NCBI RefSeq assembly: GCF_038003045.1
Contig: NZ_JBBOOK010000001.1
Span: 1,798,001 to 1,862,000, forward strand
Direction: 5' to 3'
DNA: 64,000 nucleotides
Origin: Sporosarcina sp. FSL W7-1349
Lineage (GTDB): Bacteria > Bacillota > Bacilli > Bacillales_A > Planococcaceae
Shown here: positions 9,367 through 18,949 of the stretch, piece after piece
How positions within the stretch are numbered: the stretch's first letter is position 1
Layout of the letters: each line of letters opens with the position of its first letter
Position numbers and translations under genes: made by a program
The notes under the pieces: generated by a model
Database searches by the model: none
What the model saw: the letters and a program-made list of their open reading frames with translations, nothing else
Told to the model about the DNA's origin: nothing

Positions 9367-10839
9367 TTATTCTCGGATCCGTACCGCCTCTTCATGCGTC
9401 CCTTGGATATATCGTGCAATTCTTTGCTGTTCTTCCGTCAGCTCGGTTAACGTTGCACTCAACTCCTCGATCATCGCCGTACTCTGTTGCATGATTGCCG
9501 CGAACTGTTGTGTCCGCTCGCGAATCTCGTTGCTATTCTCATTGATTTTACCAAAGCCTTGGAGAAATTCCGATAACTCCTCACGTAACGTCCCCATTGT
9601 TTCGAATAAAGCCCCAAACGAGCGATTCGACTCCTCGGAAATTGCTATCTGCATGGCAACTTGTTGCGCCCCTTCCTCAATCTTCGACAGAGCTAGTGCA
9701 TTGTAACGGTTCACCTCTGCCAGATTCGTATCTATTTTCGTCAACGTTCCGGCTGTCATACCTGCCAGTTTCCGGATTTCACTGGCCACGACCGAGAACC
9801 CTTTTCCATGCTCCCCCGCACGTGCCGCCTCAATGGATGCGTTCAGCGCCAGCAAATTCGTCTGCTCCGTGACTTCCTTGATCGAACTCGCGAACCCGTT
9901 CGTCTCCGCAATCTTCTCGGACAGAATTTCGAATGTTTTCGTAAGTTCGTCGAAGAATACAGAATACGAGTCGATGCTTTCCTTTATTTCCACCATTTGA
10001 GCTGACCCTTCATCCGCTTTTCGCCCTGCTTCCTCGGCTTGCCCAACAATCTCCTCCAAGCCTGCCGTTATATGCTGCACCGCCTCATGCGTGTGCTCCG
10101 CATTCAACGCGATAGTCGTAATATGGTCTGTCTGTTCCTGGGTGCCCGCGCTCACTTCATTCACAGCAGACAGCATTTCACGTTGCGAATCCGAGGCAGT
10201 TTCCGCCCCGGCTCGAAGTTGCGCCAAGTTCGCCGTGATGTTGCCGACCGCCTCGTCCAACCGCTGTACATGTGCTTCCTCTTCCTTAGCCTTCTTCTCC
10301 GTCATGGTGACCAACGCCTCGATACGTATGAACATCCGCCGGTTTTGCCGGACCAAGAGAAACAGAATGACCCCCGACAGGAAATGCAAGATCAGTAGAT
10401 TTAACCCGCTCCCCTCCACCAAGCCGGGTTCAATGAAATACCGGTTATTGAGCAGAAGTGCGATGAAACTCAGCATATAGCCAAAAATGAGAATCTTGAA
10501 CACGCCATGGATCGATCCGACGATAAGCAAAAGAATGATGATGCCGATGGACCCCAAATTCGCCTCTGATAGAAAAATGACACCTAACGTGATACAAAAA
10601 TTTAGAAGAAGCAGGATGTAGGGGATAGTCTGGAAAATCACTTTCACCCGAAGACTAATAAGGTAAAAAAGCCCTGCCAGAACAAACGGAATCGCCACTG
10701 ATAAGATGATGGCCTGATTCGACCGCTGTACAAATTGTGCCAACAGACCAAGCCCCGATGCAATCAGAAATCCCGCTGCCATGATCCTATTCTTTTGAAG
10801 CCAATCACTTTCTTTTAATTGAACAATCGACACCCTCAC
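9367..10839 (-). CDS. Methyl-accepting chemotaxis protein with polytopic membrane sensor
   Basis: 490 aa. The N-terminal ~175 residues contain about six hydrophobic segments with little extracellular loop, then a coiled-coil signalling region with the conserved hairpin tip [22 protein letters not shown] (about residues 325-345). There is no periplasmic Cache/PAS domain and no clear HAMP domain, so the input may be sensed in or at the membrane. The signalling tip binds CheA and CheW. The start is GTG at 10839; a GTG at 10833 has better spacing from AAGGG and is equally possible. It stands alone between the PilZ gene and fliT. Confidence 0.9.
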   Translation of the reverse strand: MRVSIVQLKESDWLQKNRIMAAGFLIASGLGLLAQFVQRSNQAIILSVAIPFVLAGLFYLISLRVKVIFQTIPYILLLLNFCITLGVIFLSEANLGSIGIIILLLIVGSIHGVFKILIFGYMLSFIALLLNNRYFIEPGLVEGSGLNLLILHFLSGVILFLLVRQNRRMFIRIEALVTMTEKKAKEEEAHVQRLDEAVGNITANLAQLRAGAETASDSQREMLSAVNEVSAGTQEQTDHITTIALNAEHTHEAVQHITAGLEEIVGQAEEAGRKADEGSAQMVEIKESIDSYSVFFDELTKTFEILSEKIAETNGFASSIKEVTEQTNLLALNASIEAARAGEHGKGFSVVASEIRKLAGMTAGTLTKIDTNLAEVNRYNALALSKIEEGAQQVAMQIAISEESNRSFGALFETMGTLREELSEFLQGFGKINENSNEIRERTQQFAAIMQQSTAMIEELSATLTELTEEQQRIARYIQGTHEEAVRIRE

Positions 10840-11091
10840 TCACCCTTCCCTCGATAGATATATCAGAATAATAAAGTATGTAAAATATATCATGAATGAA
10901 TAATCATTCATATAGGATGAAGAGCCTAATTATTGGAATATTAAGAGATTTCATTTCTAAATTAGTTGTTTTCTTCAGTAAGTAAGAATGGTTATGAAGG
11001 TTGTCATCAGGGTGAGGATGAATGGGTATGGATTCCAAGCATTGTTGTGAGAAGTACGACAAAGTACCGCATAGTTCCCACATCGTCCAAA

Positions 11092-11130
11092 AATAAAAAG
11101 CCCGAAAGAGAAAAATCTCTTTCGAACTTC
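11092..11130 (-). terminator. Terminator of the flaG-fliD-fliS-fliT operon
   Basis: Minus strand GTTCGAAAGAGA-TTTT-TCTCTTTCGGGC followed by TTTTTATTTTT, directly at the end of fliT. Confidence 0.9.
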
Positions 11131-11482
11131 ATTGTTTCGTATCATAATAAGCGCCGTCTCGCCCAAGTTTGCTATAGGGATTGACGTAGCTGTTCATATT
11201 GTCTTTTTTCGCCTGGGTCTCGGAGATATTGTTTCGGATTTGCTTGAGGAACGCGGCAAGTTCACGCTGGACCTGCTGTTCGAGCACCACGAGTTCTTTC
11301 CCGAAGGCGGCCTCCTCCGGAGAATGCGGAGCGGCGATGTGAGGCTGCAGCTTGTCCCGCTTGTCCAGCAGACCTTCGATTTCCACGATTGTCTCGTCGC
11401 GTTCCGCCTCGCTGTTCCGTCGGGTGGCGACCAGTAATTGCTCCGTCACATCACGCCAAGCGGTAAGTGCAGGACGAATCAT
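11129..11482 (-). CDS. fliT: FliT-like flagellar chaperone
   Basis: 117-aa, highly charged and almost entirely helical protein with no membrane segment. It starts four bases before the fliS stop, so it is translationally coupled. Position after fliD-fliS and the small helical architecture identify it as the FliT-type protein, a chaperone for the filament cap FliD in relatives. Sequence conservation in this family is low, so the call leans on synteny. Confidence 0.75.
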   Translation of the reverse strand: MIRPALTAWRDVTEQLLVATRRNSEAERDETIVEIEGLLDKRDKLQPHIAAPHSPEEAAFGKELVVLEQQVQRELAAFLKQIRNNISETQAKKDNMNSYVNPYSKLGRDGAYYDTKQ

Positions 11483-11880
11483 ATTTCATCCACATTGGCA
11501 TATTGTTTTTGCCGGTTAATCTGAATCACTTGCTTCCAGGTATCACGGAATTCAGTGATGATGTCTGCCGCCTCGTCGAACAACTGGCTATCGTTCTTAA
11601 TATTGCCATCGAGCAGCCGGTTGTTAACAAATTCATAGAGAACCATCATATTTTCCGAAATCGGCATCGACGTATCCAACGTCAACATCAATTCCGTCAC
11701 AATCGCTTGCGCCTTCTGCACCGACTTGTTCTTCTCTTCAATATTGCCGTCTTCCAACGCTTTTTTCGCCTGTGCAATGAACTTCAAGCAGCCATTGTAC
11801 AGCATGAGCGTCAGCTCGCCAGGCGTTGAAGTGTTCACCGAGTTGTTCTGGTACGCTGCATATGGGTTGTTAATCGCCAT
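11479..11880 (-). CDS. fliS: Flagellar export chaperone FliS
   Basis: 133 aa. Starts with NPYAAYQNNSVNTSTPGELTLMLYNGCLKFI, the FliS signature that contacts flagellin. FliS binds flagellin in the cytoplasm, prevents premature polymerisation and in Bacillus also titrates FliW. Ribosome-binding site AAAGGAGA. Overlaps fliT downstream; 31 bases separate it from fliD. Confidence 0.95.
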   Translation of the reverse strand: MAINNPYAAYQNNSVNTSTPGELTLMLYNGCLKFIAQAKKALEDGNIEEKNKSVQKAQAIVTELMLTLDTSMPISENMMVLYEFVNNRLLDGNIKNDSQLFDEAADIITEFRDTWKQVIQINRQKQYANVDEI

Positions 11881-11911
11881 TGTGTGTATCTCCTTTTATC
11901 TTGCATTATCC

Positions 11912-13438
11912 TTACATGCCACCGCCGAAGGAACTCATCAATTGTGCCGATTGCGCATTCGCGCGCTGGATCGCCCGCTCCATCGCCGTGAATTGTCGCC
12001 AGTAGCGGTCTTCGGTCATTTTTAGGCGGTCTTGAAACCGGTCGATTTGGGTATTCATATCTTTTAAAGTCCTACCAAGCGAAAAGGCATCATTCGTATC
12101 ACCAGCACGACCCGCCTTACTCCGAATATCTTTTTGCGCGTCCAATAACACTTTACGGTATTGAACAGCAATCCCGTTCTTTTTCTGATCATTATCATCC
12201 ACTGAACGTCCGATCAATTTATAAACGCTATCCGGGTCGGCCGCAATCGCCTCTCTTAACTTGTCTTCATCAATAAGCAATTTCCCGTTTTCAGTGTAAC
12301 TTGTGGAAGCCGTTATGCCGAGATCCCGCAGACTCATCTTGTCGTTTTCGGTTTCACCAACTTGGACAGAACTACTCATGATTGTCCGCATTTGTGAAAG
12401 CATGCTGGAGATGGTCGAATCGTTACGTAATGTACCGCTTTTCGCTTTCTCTTCCCAGAGCTCGATCTCCTTCTCTTTCATCTCTTTCTTCTGCTCGTCG
12501 GAAAGCGGTTGGAAGTTCCGGTACTTCGGCTCCCTAAGTTTGGCATTCAATTCTTCGATCATTTTATTATAGTCATTCACAAATTGTACGACAGAATCAA
12601 CAATCTTGTCCGTGTTAGGCGCGGAGCTAAAGGTTACAGCGTTGGTAGTTGGGAATGAGTCTTTCTCTACTCCATTCTCAGTAATTTTTACTGTTGGATC
12701 CGTCACTTGCTTAAGATTGATTTCGAAGCCGTTAATTTGGAATGTGTTGGATGGACGCTCTGTTTGTAAGCCATTGAATGTGAAAATGGCGTTTTGTCCC
12801 TTTTGTGAATTCCCAGTTGTCAATCCCAAAAGGGCGGCTCCATTCCCTTCTACTTCAATTTCACCTTCTCCACCATCCTTGGCAGTCATCGCAATCTTTC
12901 CGGTATGAGCATCATAAAACGCTGTGACACCCGATTGTTTATTGATCTTTTGCAATACCGATCCAATGGTATCTTCACTAGTAATTTCGATTTCTGCTGT
13001 CTTATTGCCGGGAGCTTTAATGATAAGTTTACCTTCCCCAAGTTCACCCAATTCAGTAAGCTTCTTAGCGTCGACTTCCGGGGAAGTCAGTCCCCCCTCC
13101 CCAATTTTGTCACCCTGCAACGTCGCCTGCGTCGCCAACTGATGCACCGCAATCGTTCCCGAGAAATCAGACGTTGCATTGAGTGACCGAATATTGACGG
13201 CATCCGTATTGGAGACTGTCACTGTTTTTTGCAGATAGTTCCCTTGCTTTTGGACAGTATCAAACAACTTGTCGCTCTGTGCCAACAAATTCCGGTTGAT
13301 ACTCCGGTAATCATCCAACTGCCATTCTAAATATTGTTTCTTCTGCGTAATCTTGTCCAACGGAATCCGATGGGCCTTCATCATGTCGCGGATGATTGAC
13401 TCCGTGTCCATTCCTGTTGCTAAACCACTGATTCTCAT
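11912..13438 (-). CDS. fliD: Flagellar filament capping protein FliD (HAP2)
   Basis: 508 aa. The N-terminal D0 domain is RISGLATGMDTESIIRDMMKA and the C-terminal heptad region (about residues 420-500) ends DRYWRQFTAMERAIQRAN, both typical of FliD; the central variable domains form the cap plate. It is exported and caps the growing filament, folding flagellin subunits. First large gene after flaG in the sigma-D operon. Confidence 0.96.
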   Translation of the reverse strand: MRISGLATGMDTESIIRDMMKAHRIPLDKITQKKQYLEWQLDDYRSINRNLLAQSDKLFDTVQKQGNYLQKTVTVSNTDAVNIRSLNATSDFSGTIAVHQLATQATLQGDKIGEGGLTSPEVDAKKLTELGELGEGKLIIKAPGNKTAEIEITSEDTIGSVLQKINKQSGVTAFYDAHTGKIAMTAKDGGEGEIEVEGNGAALLGLTTGNSQKGQNAIFTFNGLQTERPSNTFQINGFEINLKQVTDPTVKITENGVEKDSFPTTNAVTFSSAPNTDKIVDSVVQFVNDYNKMIEELNAKLREPKYRNFQPLSDEQKKEMKEKEIELWEEKAKSGTLRNDSTISSMLSQMRTIMSSSVQVGETENDKMSLRDLGITASTSYTENGKLLIDEDKLREAIAADPDSVYKLIGRSVDDNDQKKNGIAVQYRKVLLDAQKDIRSKAGRAGDTNDAFSLGRTLKDMNTQIDRFQDRLKMTEDRYWRQFTAMERAIQRANAQSAQLMSSFGGGM

Positions 13439-13457
13439 ACATTTTCACACACCTTTG

Positions 13458-13826
13458 TTAGATTTTCCGGTCAATGAGCAGTCCGAGGAATTCGCGCATG
13501 GCCGCGTGCATGTCCATCAGTTTCTTTGATGGAATTTCACGGACGACTTCGTCTGTTTTCGAATTGACAATCGTCACATAATATTCATGCAACTGATCAT
13601 GGAATTTAAAGCGTAGTTGGGTATTTGTGCTTTCCAAAAAATTGTTCATGCTCTCGGTTAGCTGCTTCGCTTTTTCCAGCGGCAATACCTGTTGCTCCGC
13701 CGCTTGCTGATTGTCTTGTATGGCTTGCATTTCGCTGACTATTTCCACATCCTTGTTGGACGCCGTGCTGTCAGCTACTGCGCCTGTCTGTGCTGTGACA
13801 GGACTTCCCCCAATCCGACTGACCAT
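13458..13826 (-). CDS. flaG: FlaG family flagellar protein
   Basis: 122 aa. A low-complexity N-terminal half is followed by the FlaG domain (LRFKFHDQLHEYYVTIVNSKTDEVV, then REIPSKKLMDMHAAMREFLGLLIDRKI). ATG at 13826 has AGGGGG 8 bases upstream; a longer frame would cross the sigma-D promoter. FlaG affects filament length in other bacteria, though its biochemical role is unclear. In B. subtilis the homologue yvyC directly follows hag; here hag is ~46 kb away. Confidence 0.9.
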   Translation of the reverse strand: MVSRIGGSPVTAQTGAVADSTASNKDVEIVSEMQAIQDNQQAAEQQVLPLEKAKQLTESMNNFLESTNTQLRFKFHDQLHEYYVTIVNSKTDEVVREIPSKKLMDMHAAMREFLGLLIDRKI

Positions 13827-13867
13827 CTCCCATACCCCCTTGTATTTGAGAACGTTCGTTATTTCTA

Positions 13868-13894
13868 ATATCGGCGAACCCGTCCCGATGTTGA
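13868..13894 (-). promoter_or_regulatory. Sigma-D promoter of flaG-fliD-fliS-fliT
   Basis: Minus strand TCAA (-35, consensus TAAA) at 13894-13891, a 15-base spacer and GCCGATAT (-10) at 13875-13868, 42 bases upstream of the flaG start. The -10 element matches the motility sigma-factor consensus almost perfectly. Confidence 0.8.
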
Positions 13895-13921
13895 GCAAAA
13901 CTTGGAATTTCCAGTTGAAAT

Positions 13922-13951
13922 GAAAAACCGGTCCTCTTTCGAACCGGTCTT
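13922..13951 (-). terminator. Terminator of the HemAT-like gene
   Basis: Minus strand AGACCGGTT-CGAAAGA-GGACCGGTTTTTC hairpin with a short T-run just after the stop at 13955. Confidence 0.85.
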
Positions 13952-13954
13952 CTC

Positions 13955-15256
13955 TTAAAAACTATGTGTTGTTTCATTCAACGCGTCTGCCGAGTCGGCG
14001 ATCTGCTCTGTCGCCCGTCCCATGTGCCCGATGCCCGCCACCAACGCCTGCAATTCACTGACCGCTGAAGTGACGCAGCGAATATTCGCATCCATGGCGG
14101 CCACAATGCTCTCGAACGTCGTTTTCGTTCCCTCCGAGTCCTCGCTTCCTTCCGCAGTCCGCTCCTGCATTTCCGCGAGCGTGTCCAAAGCGTTGCCGAT
14201 GTACCCGCCATTACGTTGAATCAAATCCGTAATCTGCCCGATCGACTGTTTCGTCTCATCCGCCAACTTCCTGATTTCCTCCGCGACGACCGCAAAGCCT
14301 TTCCCGTACGCTCCCGCCCGTGCCGCTTCGATGCTCGAGTTCAATGATAGCAAATTCGTCTGATCCGCAATCGTCCGCACAATGGTAATCACATTTTGGA
14401 TTTCCTTCGACGACAGATCCAACTGCCCCATAATCTGCTGCATGTCATTCGCACTCTTTTCGATCTGCATCATCTTTTCGTGCAGAGATTCCATTTGCGT
14501 GTAGCCTTCGCGTGCCAACTCTTGCGTGACTGTCGATTGTTCTTTCGTCTGCTGCACGGTCGACGCCACCTCATTGCTGCTGGCGATCAGCTCCTCCATC
14601 GATGCTTGCGTTTCCTCACTAATCGTAACGAGATCCCCGCTTGTCGCCCCGATCCGCTCCTTCACTTCCGTTCGCACTTTCGCATTTTCTTCCGCTATGC
14701 CTCTCAGATAGCTTTTATGGTATTCTTCCAACACCAGTTGCTGCTCGAAATTAAATATTTTCGTAAGTGCTTGCATAGAGCGGTACATGTCCCGCGGGTC
14801 GTCCACTTTCTCCTGCAAACATTGCAAGAACGCATCCTGCAACAGCTGGAAGGCCCCGATATACCATTGCGGATCGAGCCCAATCTCATAATGAACCCGC
14901 GCAATCGTCATCCGTTGCTGGATATACGCATCATCGATCTTCCCATCCAGCATTACGGACAGATGATGACTGAGCTTCCCAATCAGCCGTTCCGGTGAAC
15001 TATGCCGGAAGATGATCGTTTCCAATAGAGGGACTTCCAACAGTTTCGCATAGAACTTGTCCACCATTTCCGGCAAGTGCAAAGCGATGATCGGCTTCAT
15101 ACGCTTCAGGACTTGCAAATCCTCTTCCGACAATCCGATCAGCGTGGCCTGTCTCGTCATCTGCCCAGCCTCCAACTCCATCGTCACCAACAGTGGCTTG
15201 TCCGTGTCAACAAGACCTTCTTTCCTCTTTCGGAATACGCTCAATAGACTGCTCAC
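13955..15256 (-). CDS. hemAT: HemAT-like globin-coupled aerotaxis transducer
   Basis: 433-aa soluble chemoreceptor with no membrane segments. Residues ~35-185 are a sensor globin: Tyr69 in DKFYAKLL and His122 in [18 protein letters not shown] match the distal Tyr and proximal heme His of B. subtilis HemAT. The C-terminal half is a chemoreceptor signalling domain with [25 protein letters not shown]. It should bind O2 through heme and signal to CheA for aerotaxis. Start is GTG with AGAGAGGG upstream. Monocistronic with its own terminator, placed directly upstream of flaG where hag would sit in B. subtilis. Confidence 0.92.
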   Translation of the reverse strand: MSSLLSVFRKRKEGLVDTDKPLLVTMELEAGQMTRQATLIGLSEEDLQVLKRMKPIIALHLPEMVDKFYAKLLEVPLLETIIFRHSSPERLIGKLSHHLSVMLDGKIDDAYIQQRMTIARVHYEIGLDPQWYIGAFQLLQDAFLQCLQEKVDDPRDMYRSMQALTKIFNFEQQLVLEEYHKSYLRGIAEENAKVRTEVKERIGATSGDLVTISEETQASMEELIASSNEVASTVQQTKEQSTVTQELAREGYTQMESLHEKMMQIEKSANDMQQIMGQLDLSSKEIQNVITIVRTIADQTNLLSLNSSIEAARAGAYGKGFAVVAEEIRKLADETKQSIGQITDLIQRNGGYIGNALDTLAEMQERTAEGSEDSEGTKTTFESIVAAMDANIRCVTSAVSELQALVAGIGHMGRATEQIADSADALNETTHSF

Positions 15257-15474
15257 GAAATACCCTCTCTCTCCAATTGTTATCTACCTATAGCATCATG
15301 CGAAAAGCTATATCTATTATACTAATTTTTTTGAAAAACAACGAATACTTTACAAACATTTAACCTAAATGACCTACCACAGTCTAATTTTCGTCACAAA
15401 ACAAGGAGAACCCTGCCAATTGTCGAAAATGAAAGAAAGAATGGAAACTAACAATTCAACTGGGGGTTTGTAAA

Positions 15475-16431
15475 TTGCAGCAGAAAGCACCGATCAAACT
15501 GGACGACCGCATCTACATATTGGATGGATTCGACCTCGGCTTGGAGGAACGCACGGGGACATATGTCATCATGGAGGAAGAAATCACACTGGTCGATACA
15601 GGACCGAGCACGTCGATTCCTTATGTTAAGAAGGGATTAGAAACGCTGGGGATCTCGTTAGATCAGATTAAATACATCATCGCAACACACGTCCACTTGG
15701 ACCACTCAGGTGGGGCAGGGCTGCTCATGACGGAATGCCCGAACGCCAAAGCCATCGTTCATCCTAGAGGCGCACGCCATCTGGCGGATCCGAGCCGGTT
15801 GGTAGCTGGGGCCCGTGCCGTCTACGGCGAGCGGTTCGATGAACTATTCGACCCTGTTGTCCCCATTCCGGAAGAGCGAATTTTGGCGATGACAGAAGGC
15901 GACACGTTGAAAATTGGGGAATCATGCACGCTGGAATTCTGGGATACGCCAGGGCACGCCAATCACCATATTGGCATTTACGACCCAGTCAGCAACGGGA
16001 TGTTCATCGGCGACACGGCAGGCATCCGCTATGCGCCGCTGATCCAAGACGGAGTGGAATTCTTCCCGCCGTCCACTTCGCCAAACCAATTCGACCCGGA
16101 CAAGATGCAGCAGTCCATCAACCGTTTCAAGGCGAAAAATCTAGACGTCATCTACTTCGGTCATTTCGGAGCAAACACGACGCCGAATGAAACATTGCAA
16201 CAAGTTTCCGAGTGGCTCAGAGTATTCATGGAAGAGGCCAAAACATCAGCCGCCAATGAGGAAGGCCACGAAGCCTTAGCTGAGCGCTTATTTAAACGGA
16301 CTCGCACCCATCTCCGCGAACTCGGCATTCCCGACGACCATCGAGCATATCAGATGATCAAACTCGACATGGATGTCAGCGCGATGGGGATTGTGGATTA
16401 TTTGGAGAAGAGTGCGAAGCGGGTTGGGTGA
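15475..16431 (+). CDS. Metallo-beta-lactamase fold hydrolase
   Basis: 318 aa. Metal-binding HVHLDHSGG (about residues 72-80, HxHxDH), a downstream GHANHHIGIYD histidine and FIGDTAG aspartate show a complete di-metal site. The glyoxalase-II/YflN-like fold is followed by a helical C-terminal extension of ~100 residues. The substrate cannot be read from the sequence. Start is TTG at 15475 with a GGGGG ribosome-binding site; no upstream ATG fits. Single gene, plus strand, transcribed away from the HemAT gene. The 218-base gap upstream holds only AT-rich promoter-like sequence. Confidence 0.85.
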   Translation: MQQKAPIKLDDRIYILDGFDLGLEERTGTYVIMEEEITLVDTGPSTSIPYVKKGLETLGISLDQIKYIIATHVHLDHSGGAGLLMTECPNAKAIVHPRGARHLADPSRLVAGARAVYGERFDELFDPVVPIPEERILAMTEGDTLKIGESCTLEFWDTPGHANHHIGIYDPVSNGMFIGDTAGIRYAPLIQDGVEFFPPSTSPNQFDPDKMQQSINRFKAKNLDVIYFGHFGANTTPNETLQQVSEWLRVFMEEAKTSAANEEGHEALAERLFKRTRTHLRELGIPDDHRAYQMIKLDMDVSAMGIVDYLEKSAKRVG

Positions 16432-16469
16432 TAGAACCTCGCACACCCAATCATGACATATAGGAACAA

Positions 16470-16508
16470 AAAAATCTCGCCGAACCTAATGGAGGATTGG
16501 CGAGATAT
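16470..16508 (-). terminator. Terminator between convergent genes
   Basis: Inverted repeat ATCTCGCC...GGCGAGAT with T-rich flank on the minus strand (GAGATTTTTTTG), serving the YtfJ-like gene; it may also stop plus-strand transcription from the MBL gene. Confidence 0.85.
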
Positions 16509-16535
16509 TTAGTTTTAACCCCATTCAAAAATGGT

Positions 16536-16898
16536 TTACTTCTTCAACATCCGCAAAACCCAAAATAACCCCAAAGTACAAACCGTCATGGCCACAATCA
16601 TTTTCAAATCACGTGTTGACTTGAACTTCACGTCTTCAGGAGTGATTTCGTAAACGCCGACGGGAGTGATTTTAAAACCACCGCCCCCTCCTTCGCCACC
16701 CGAACCATCGCCTCCACCTCCGACTGCGTATCTCACTTTGGCAACCGGAACGACCTTTTTTAAACCCAGTTCGACCGGCTCGCCATAGACAAGGGACACG
16801 TCTTTCTGGTCCGCAAACTTCTTGAATATCGTTTTCACCGGCGTTTCGATCAGCTGCCCTTGCTTCACTTCCGCACTTTCCTGTTGAATGGATGTCAT
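16536..16898 (-). CDS. YtfJ/GerW-like protein with C-terminal membrane anchor
   Basis: 120 aa. The core resembles the sporulation protein YtfJ (GerW) family: KKVVPVAKVRYAVGGGG, a Gly/Ser/Glu-rich stretch (residues ~60-75) and GFKITPVGVYEITPEDVKF. Unlike typical YtfJ it ends in one hydrophobic helix (MIVAMTVCTLGLFWVLRML) with a basic tail, suggesting a tail-anchored membrane protein. GerW affects spore germination in B. subtilis; whether this divergent member does so is unknown. Single gene with its own terminator. Confidence 0.65.
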   Translation of the reverse strand: MTSIQQESAEVKQGQLIETPVKTIFKKFADQKDVSLVYGEPVELGLKKVVPVAKVRYAVGGGGDGSGGEGGGGGFKITPVGVYEITPEDVKFKSTRDLKMIVAMTVCTLGLFWVLRMLKK

Positions 16899-17070
16899 TA
16901 TCTCATCCCTCCTTATTCGTTCTTATTCGGCTTGGATGGATTGTATTCCTCCTATGGTTTTATTCCGATGCGGACGGGCTAAACTAGATAGGATGAAGTT
17001 TATTGCTGAATAAATCCGAAGATATCTTGTATAATGTTCCAGTATAAAAAAGAAATGAGGGGAACAGACG

Positions 17071-17508
17071 ATGGCTACACTGAAAGAAAGGTTGCTCGCC
17101 GACATGAAAACGGCGATGAAAGAGAAGGATCAGACGAAGAAAGGCGTCGTCAATCTGCTGCGAGCTGGCCTACAAAATGAGGAAATCGGACAGAAACGCG
17201 AATTGACGGAGGAAGAAGAGATCAAGATCGTCCAACGCGAGCTGAAACAGACAAAACAATCGTTGGAAGAAGCGCAAAAGGCAGGCCGGGACGACATCGT
17301 GGAAGCCGAACAGGCGAAAATCGCCATCATCGAGCAATACTTGCCGAAACAACTGACCGAAGACGAATTAAAAGCCCTCATCCAATCACTTGGCATCACG
17401 AAAGACATGCCAATGGGACAAGCGGTCGGGCTGTTTATGAAAGAAGTCGGCGGACGCGCGGAAGGGAAGGTCGTGTCGCTGGTGGTGAAGGAGTATTTGC
17501 AGGGATGA
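17071..17508 (+). CDS. yqeY: GatB/YqeY domain-containing protein
   Basis: 145-aa YqeY-family protein: TLKERLLADMKTAMKEKD at the start, TKKGVVNLLRAGLQNEEI and EQYLPKQLTEDEL in the middle. It is related to the tail domain of GatB and may bind tRNA; the cellular role is not settled. GAGGGG lies 8 bases before the ATG. Usually near rpsU in Bacillales, but here it is alone and convergent with ald. Confidence 0.93.
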   Translation: MATLKERLLADMKTAMKEKDQTKKGVVNLLRAGLQNEEIGQKRELTEEEEIKIVQRELKQTKQSLEEAQKAGRDDIVEAEQAKIAIIEQYLPKQLTEDELKALIQSLGITKDMPMGQAVGLFMKEVGGRAEGKVVSLVVKEYLQG

Positions 17509-17563
17509 CAGATTCACGCAATTAAATTCCCGTAACACACATGGGGTTGTCTAGAAAAGATAA

Positions 17564-17603
17564 GTAAAAACCGTTATTCCAAATGGACTTAACGGTTTTT
17601 TGT
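17564..17603. terminator. Bidirectional terminator between yqeY and ald
   Basis: AAAAACCGTTA...TAACGGTTTTTT hairpin with T-runs on both strands, between convergent genes. The remaining 150 bases up to ald contain no gene. Confidence 0.85.
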
Positions 17604-17750
17604 CGTATAAGTATATTCCAAGCCAAGTTATTGAACTGCTCCGATCATGCAAATTTCGATAATTCGTTTCCAAGGCTAGATAACGAAAGTTGTTTCAACA
17701 CCTTGGAATGTTTCCGTCATTTGCGCTATCTATCGATAGAACCTTCGCCG

Positions 17751-18890
17751 TTAGCGGTTCACCGCAAAACTCGGCTCCGACAGCAACTCATCTGCTGAAA
17801 CGTATTCCAGTCCTTGTGCTTCCGCAACCGCCCCGTACGTAATATGCCCAGCCAGTGTATTGATTCCTTTCAATAGTGCGGGATTGTCCAAGCATGCTTG
17901 CCTGTAGCCTTTGTTGGCGATTTGCAACGCATATGGAACCGTCACATTCGTCAGTGCCGTCGTGGAGGTTTGCGGGACAGCACCCGGCATATTTGCGACA
18001 GCATAGTGAACGACCCCATGCTTGACGTAGACCGGATCATCGTGTGTCGTTACCCGGTCGGATGTGGCAAAGATGCCGCCCTGATCAATCGCGATATCTA
18101 CAAGAACAGATCCCGGCTTCATCGATTTCACCATCTCTTCGGAAACGAGTTTCGGCGCCTTCGCCCCTGGGATAAGGACGGCCCCTACTACAAGATCCGC
18201 CTCCTTCACCGATTCCGCGATGTTGAACGGATTGGATACAAGTGTCTGGATGTCATTGCCGAAAATATCATCCAATTGACGCAAACGGTCTACGGACAAA
18301 TCCAGTACAGTCACTTGCGCACCCATCCCGATTGCCACTCTTGCCGCGTTCGCACCTGCTTGGCCGCCACCGATGACGACTACTTTTCCGCGGGAGACGC
18401 CCGGGACGCCTGCCAGCAAAATACCTTTTCCGCCTTTCGTCTTCTCCAAATATTGCGCTCCAATCTGTGTCGCCATCCGTCCGGCCACTTCGCTCATCGG
18501 CGATAATAACGGTAATGAATTGTTCGGAAGTTGTACCGTTTCGTACGCGATGCCTGTCACTTTTTTGTCGACCAATGCTTTCGTTAGCTCAAACTCCGGC
18601 GCCAAGTGCAGGTATGTGAATAAAATCATCCCTTCACGGAAATACCCATATTCGGAAGCGATCGGCTCTTTCACTTTCATTACCATATCGGCATCCCACG
18701 CTTCGGCGGCCGTTTCAACAATTTTGGCCCCTGCCGATGCATACTCTTCATCTGTGAAACTCGAACCTAGGCCTGCTCCCGTCTGAATGACTACTTCATG
18801 ACCCGCCGACTGCAACGTCAGAACTCCTGCCGGCGTCATAGCAACTCGATTTTCATTGTTTTTAATTTCCTTTGGCACACCAATACGCAT
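17751..18890 (-). CDS. ald: Alanine dehydrogenase
   Basis: 379 aa, full length. Catalyses L-alanine + NAD+ + H2O to pyruvate + NH3 + NADH. Visible features: N-terminal [22 protein letters not shown], substrate-binding Lys in VMKVKEP and His in TYLHLAPE, the Rossmann motif [17 protein letters not shown], and DQGGIFATS. It follows the PbfA-like gene by 59 bases on the same strand with no clear terminator between, making it the apparent last gene of the AEP-uptake operon. There it would recycle to pyruvate the alanine made by PhnW, and the NH3 could be assimilated. Confidence 0.97.
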   Translation of the reverse strand: MRIGVPKEIKNNENRVAMTPAGVLTLQSAGHEVVIQTGAGLGSSFTDEEYASAGAKIVETAAEAWDADMVMKVKEPIASEYGYFREGMILFTYLHLAPEFELTKALVDKKVTGIAYETVQLPNNSLPLLSPMSEVAGRMATQIGAQYLEKTKGGKGILLAGVPGVSRGKVVVIGGGQAGANAARVAIGMGAQVTVLDLSVDRLRQLDDIFGNDIQTLVSNPFNIAESVKEADLVVGAVLIPGAKAPKLVSEEMVKSMKPGSVLVDIAIDQGGIFATSDRVTTHDDPVYVKHGVVHYAVANMPGAVPQTSTTALTNVTVPYALQIANKGYRQACLDNPALLKGINTLAGHITYGAVAEAQGLEYVSADELLSEPSFAVNR

Positions 18891-18949
18891 GGGTATTCCC
18901 CCTCAATTCGAATTCTCACGTGGCGTCGACAGTCGACAAATGTATGAAA

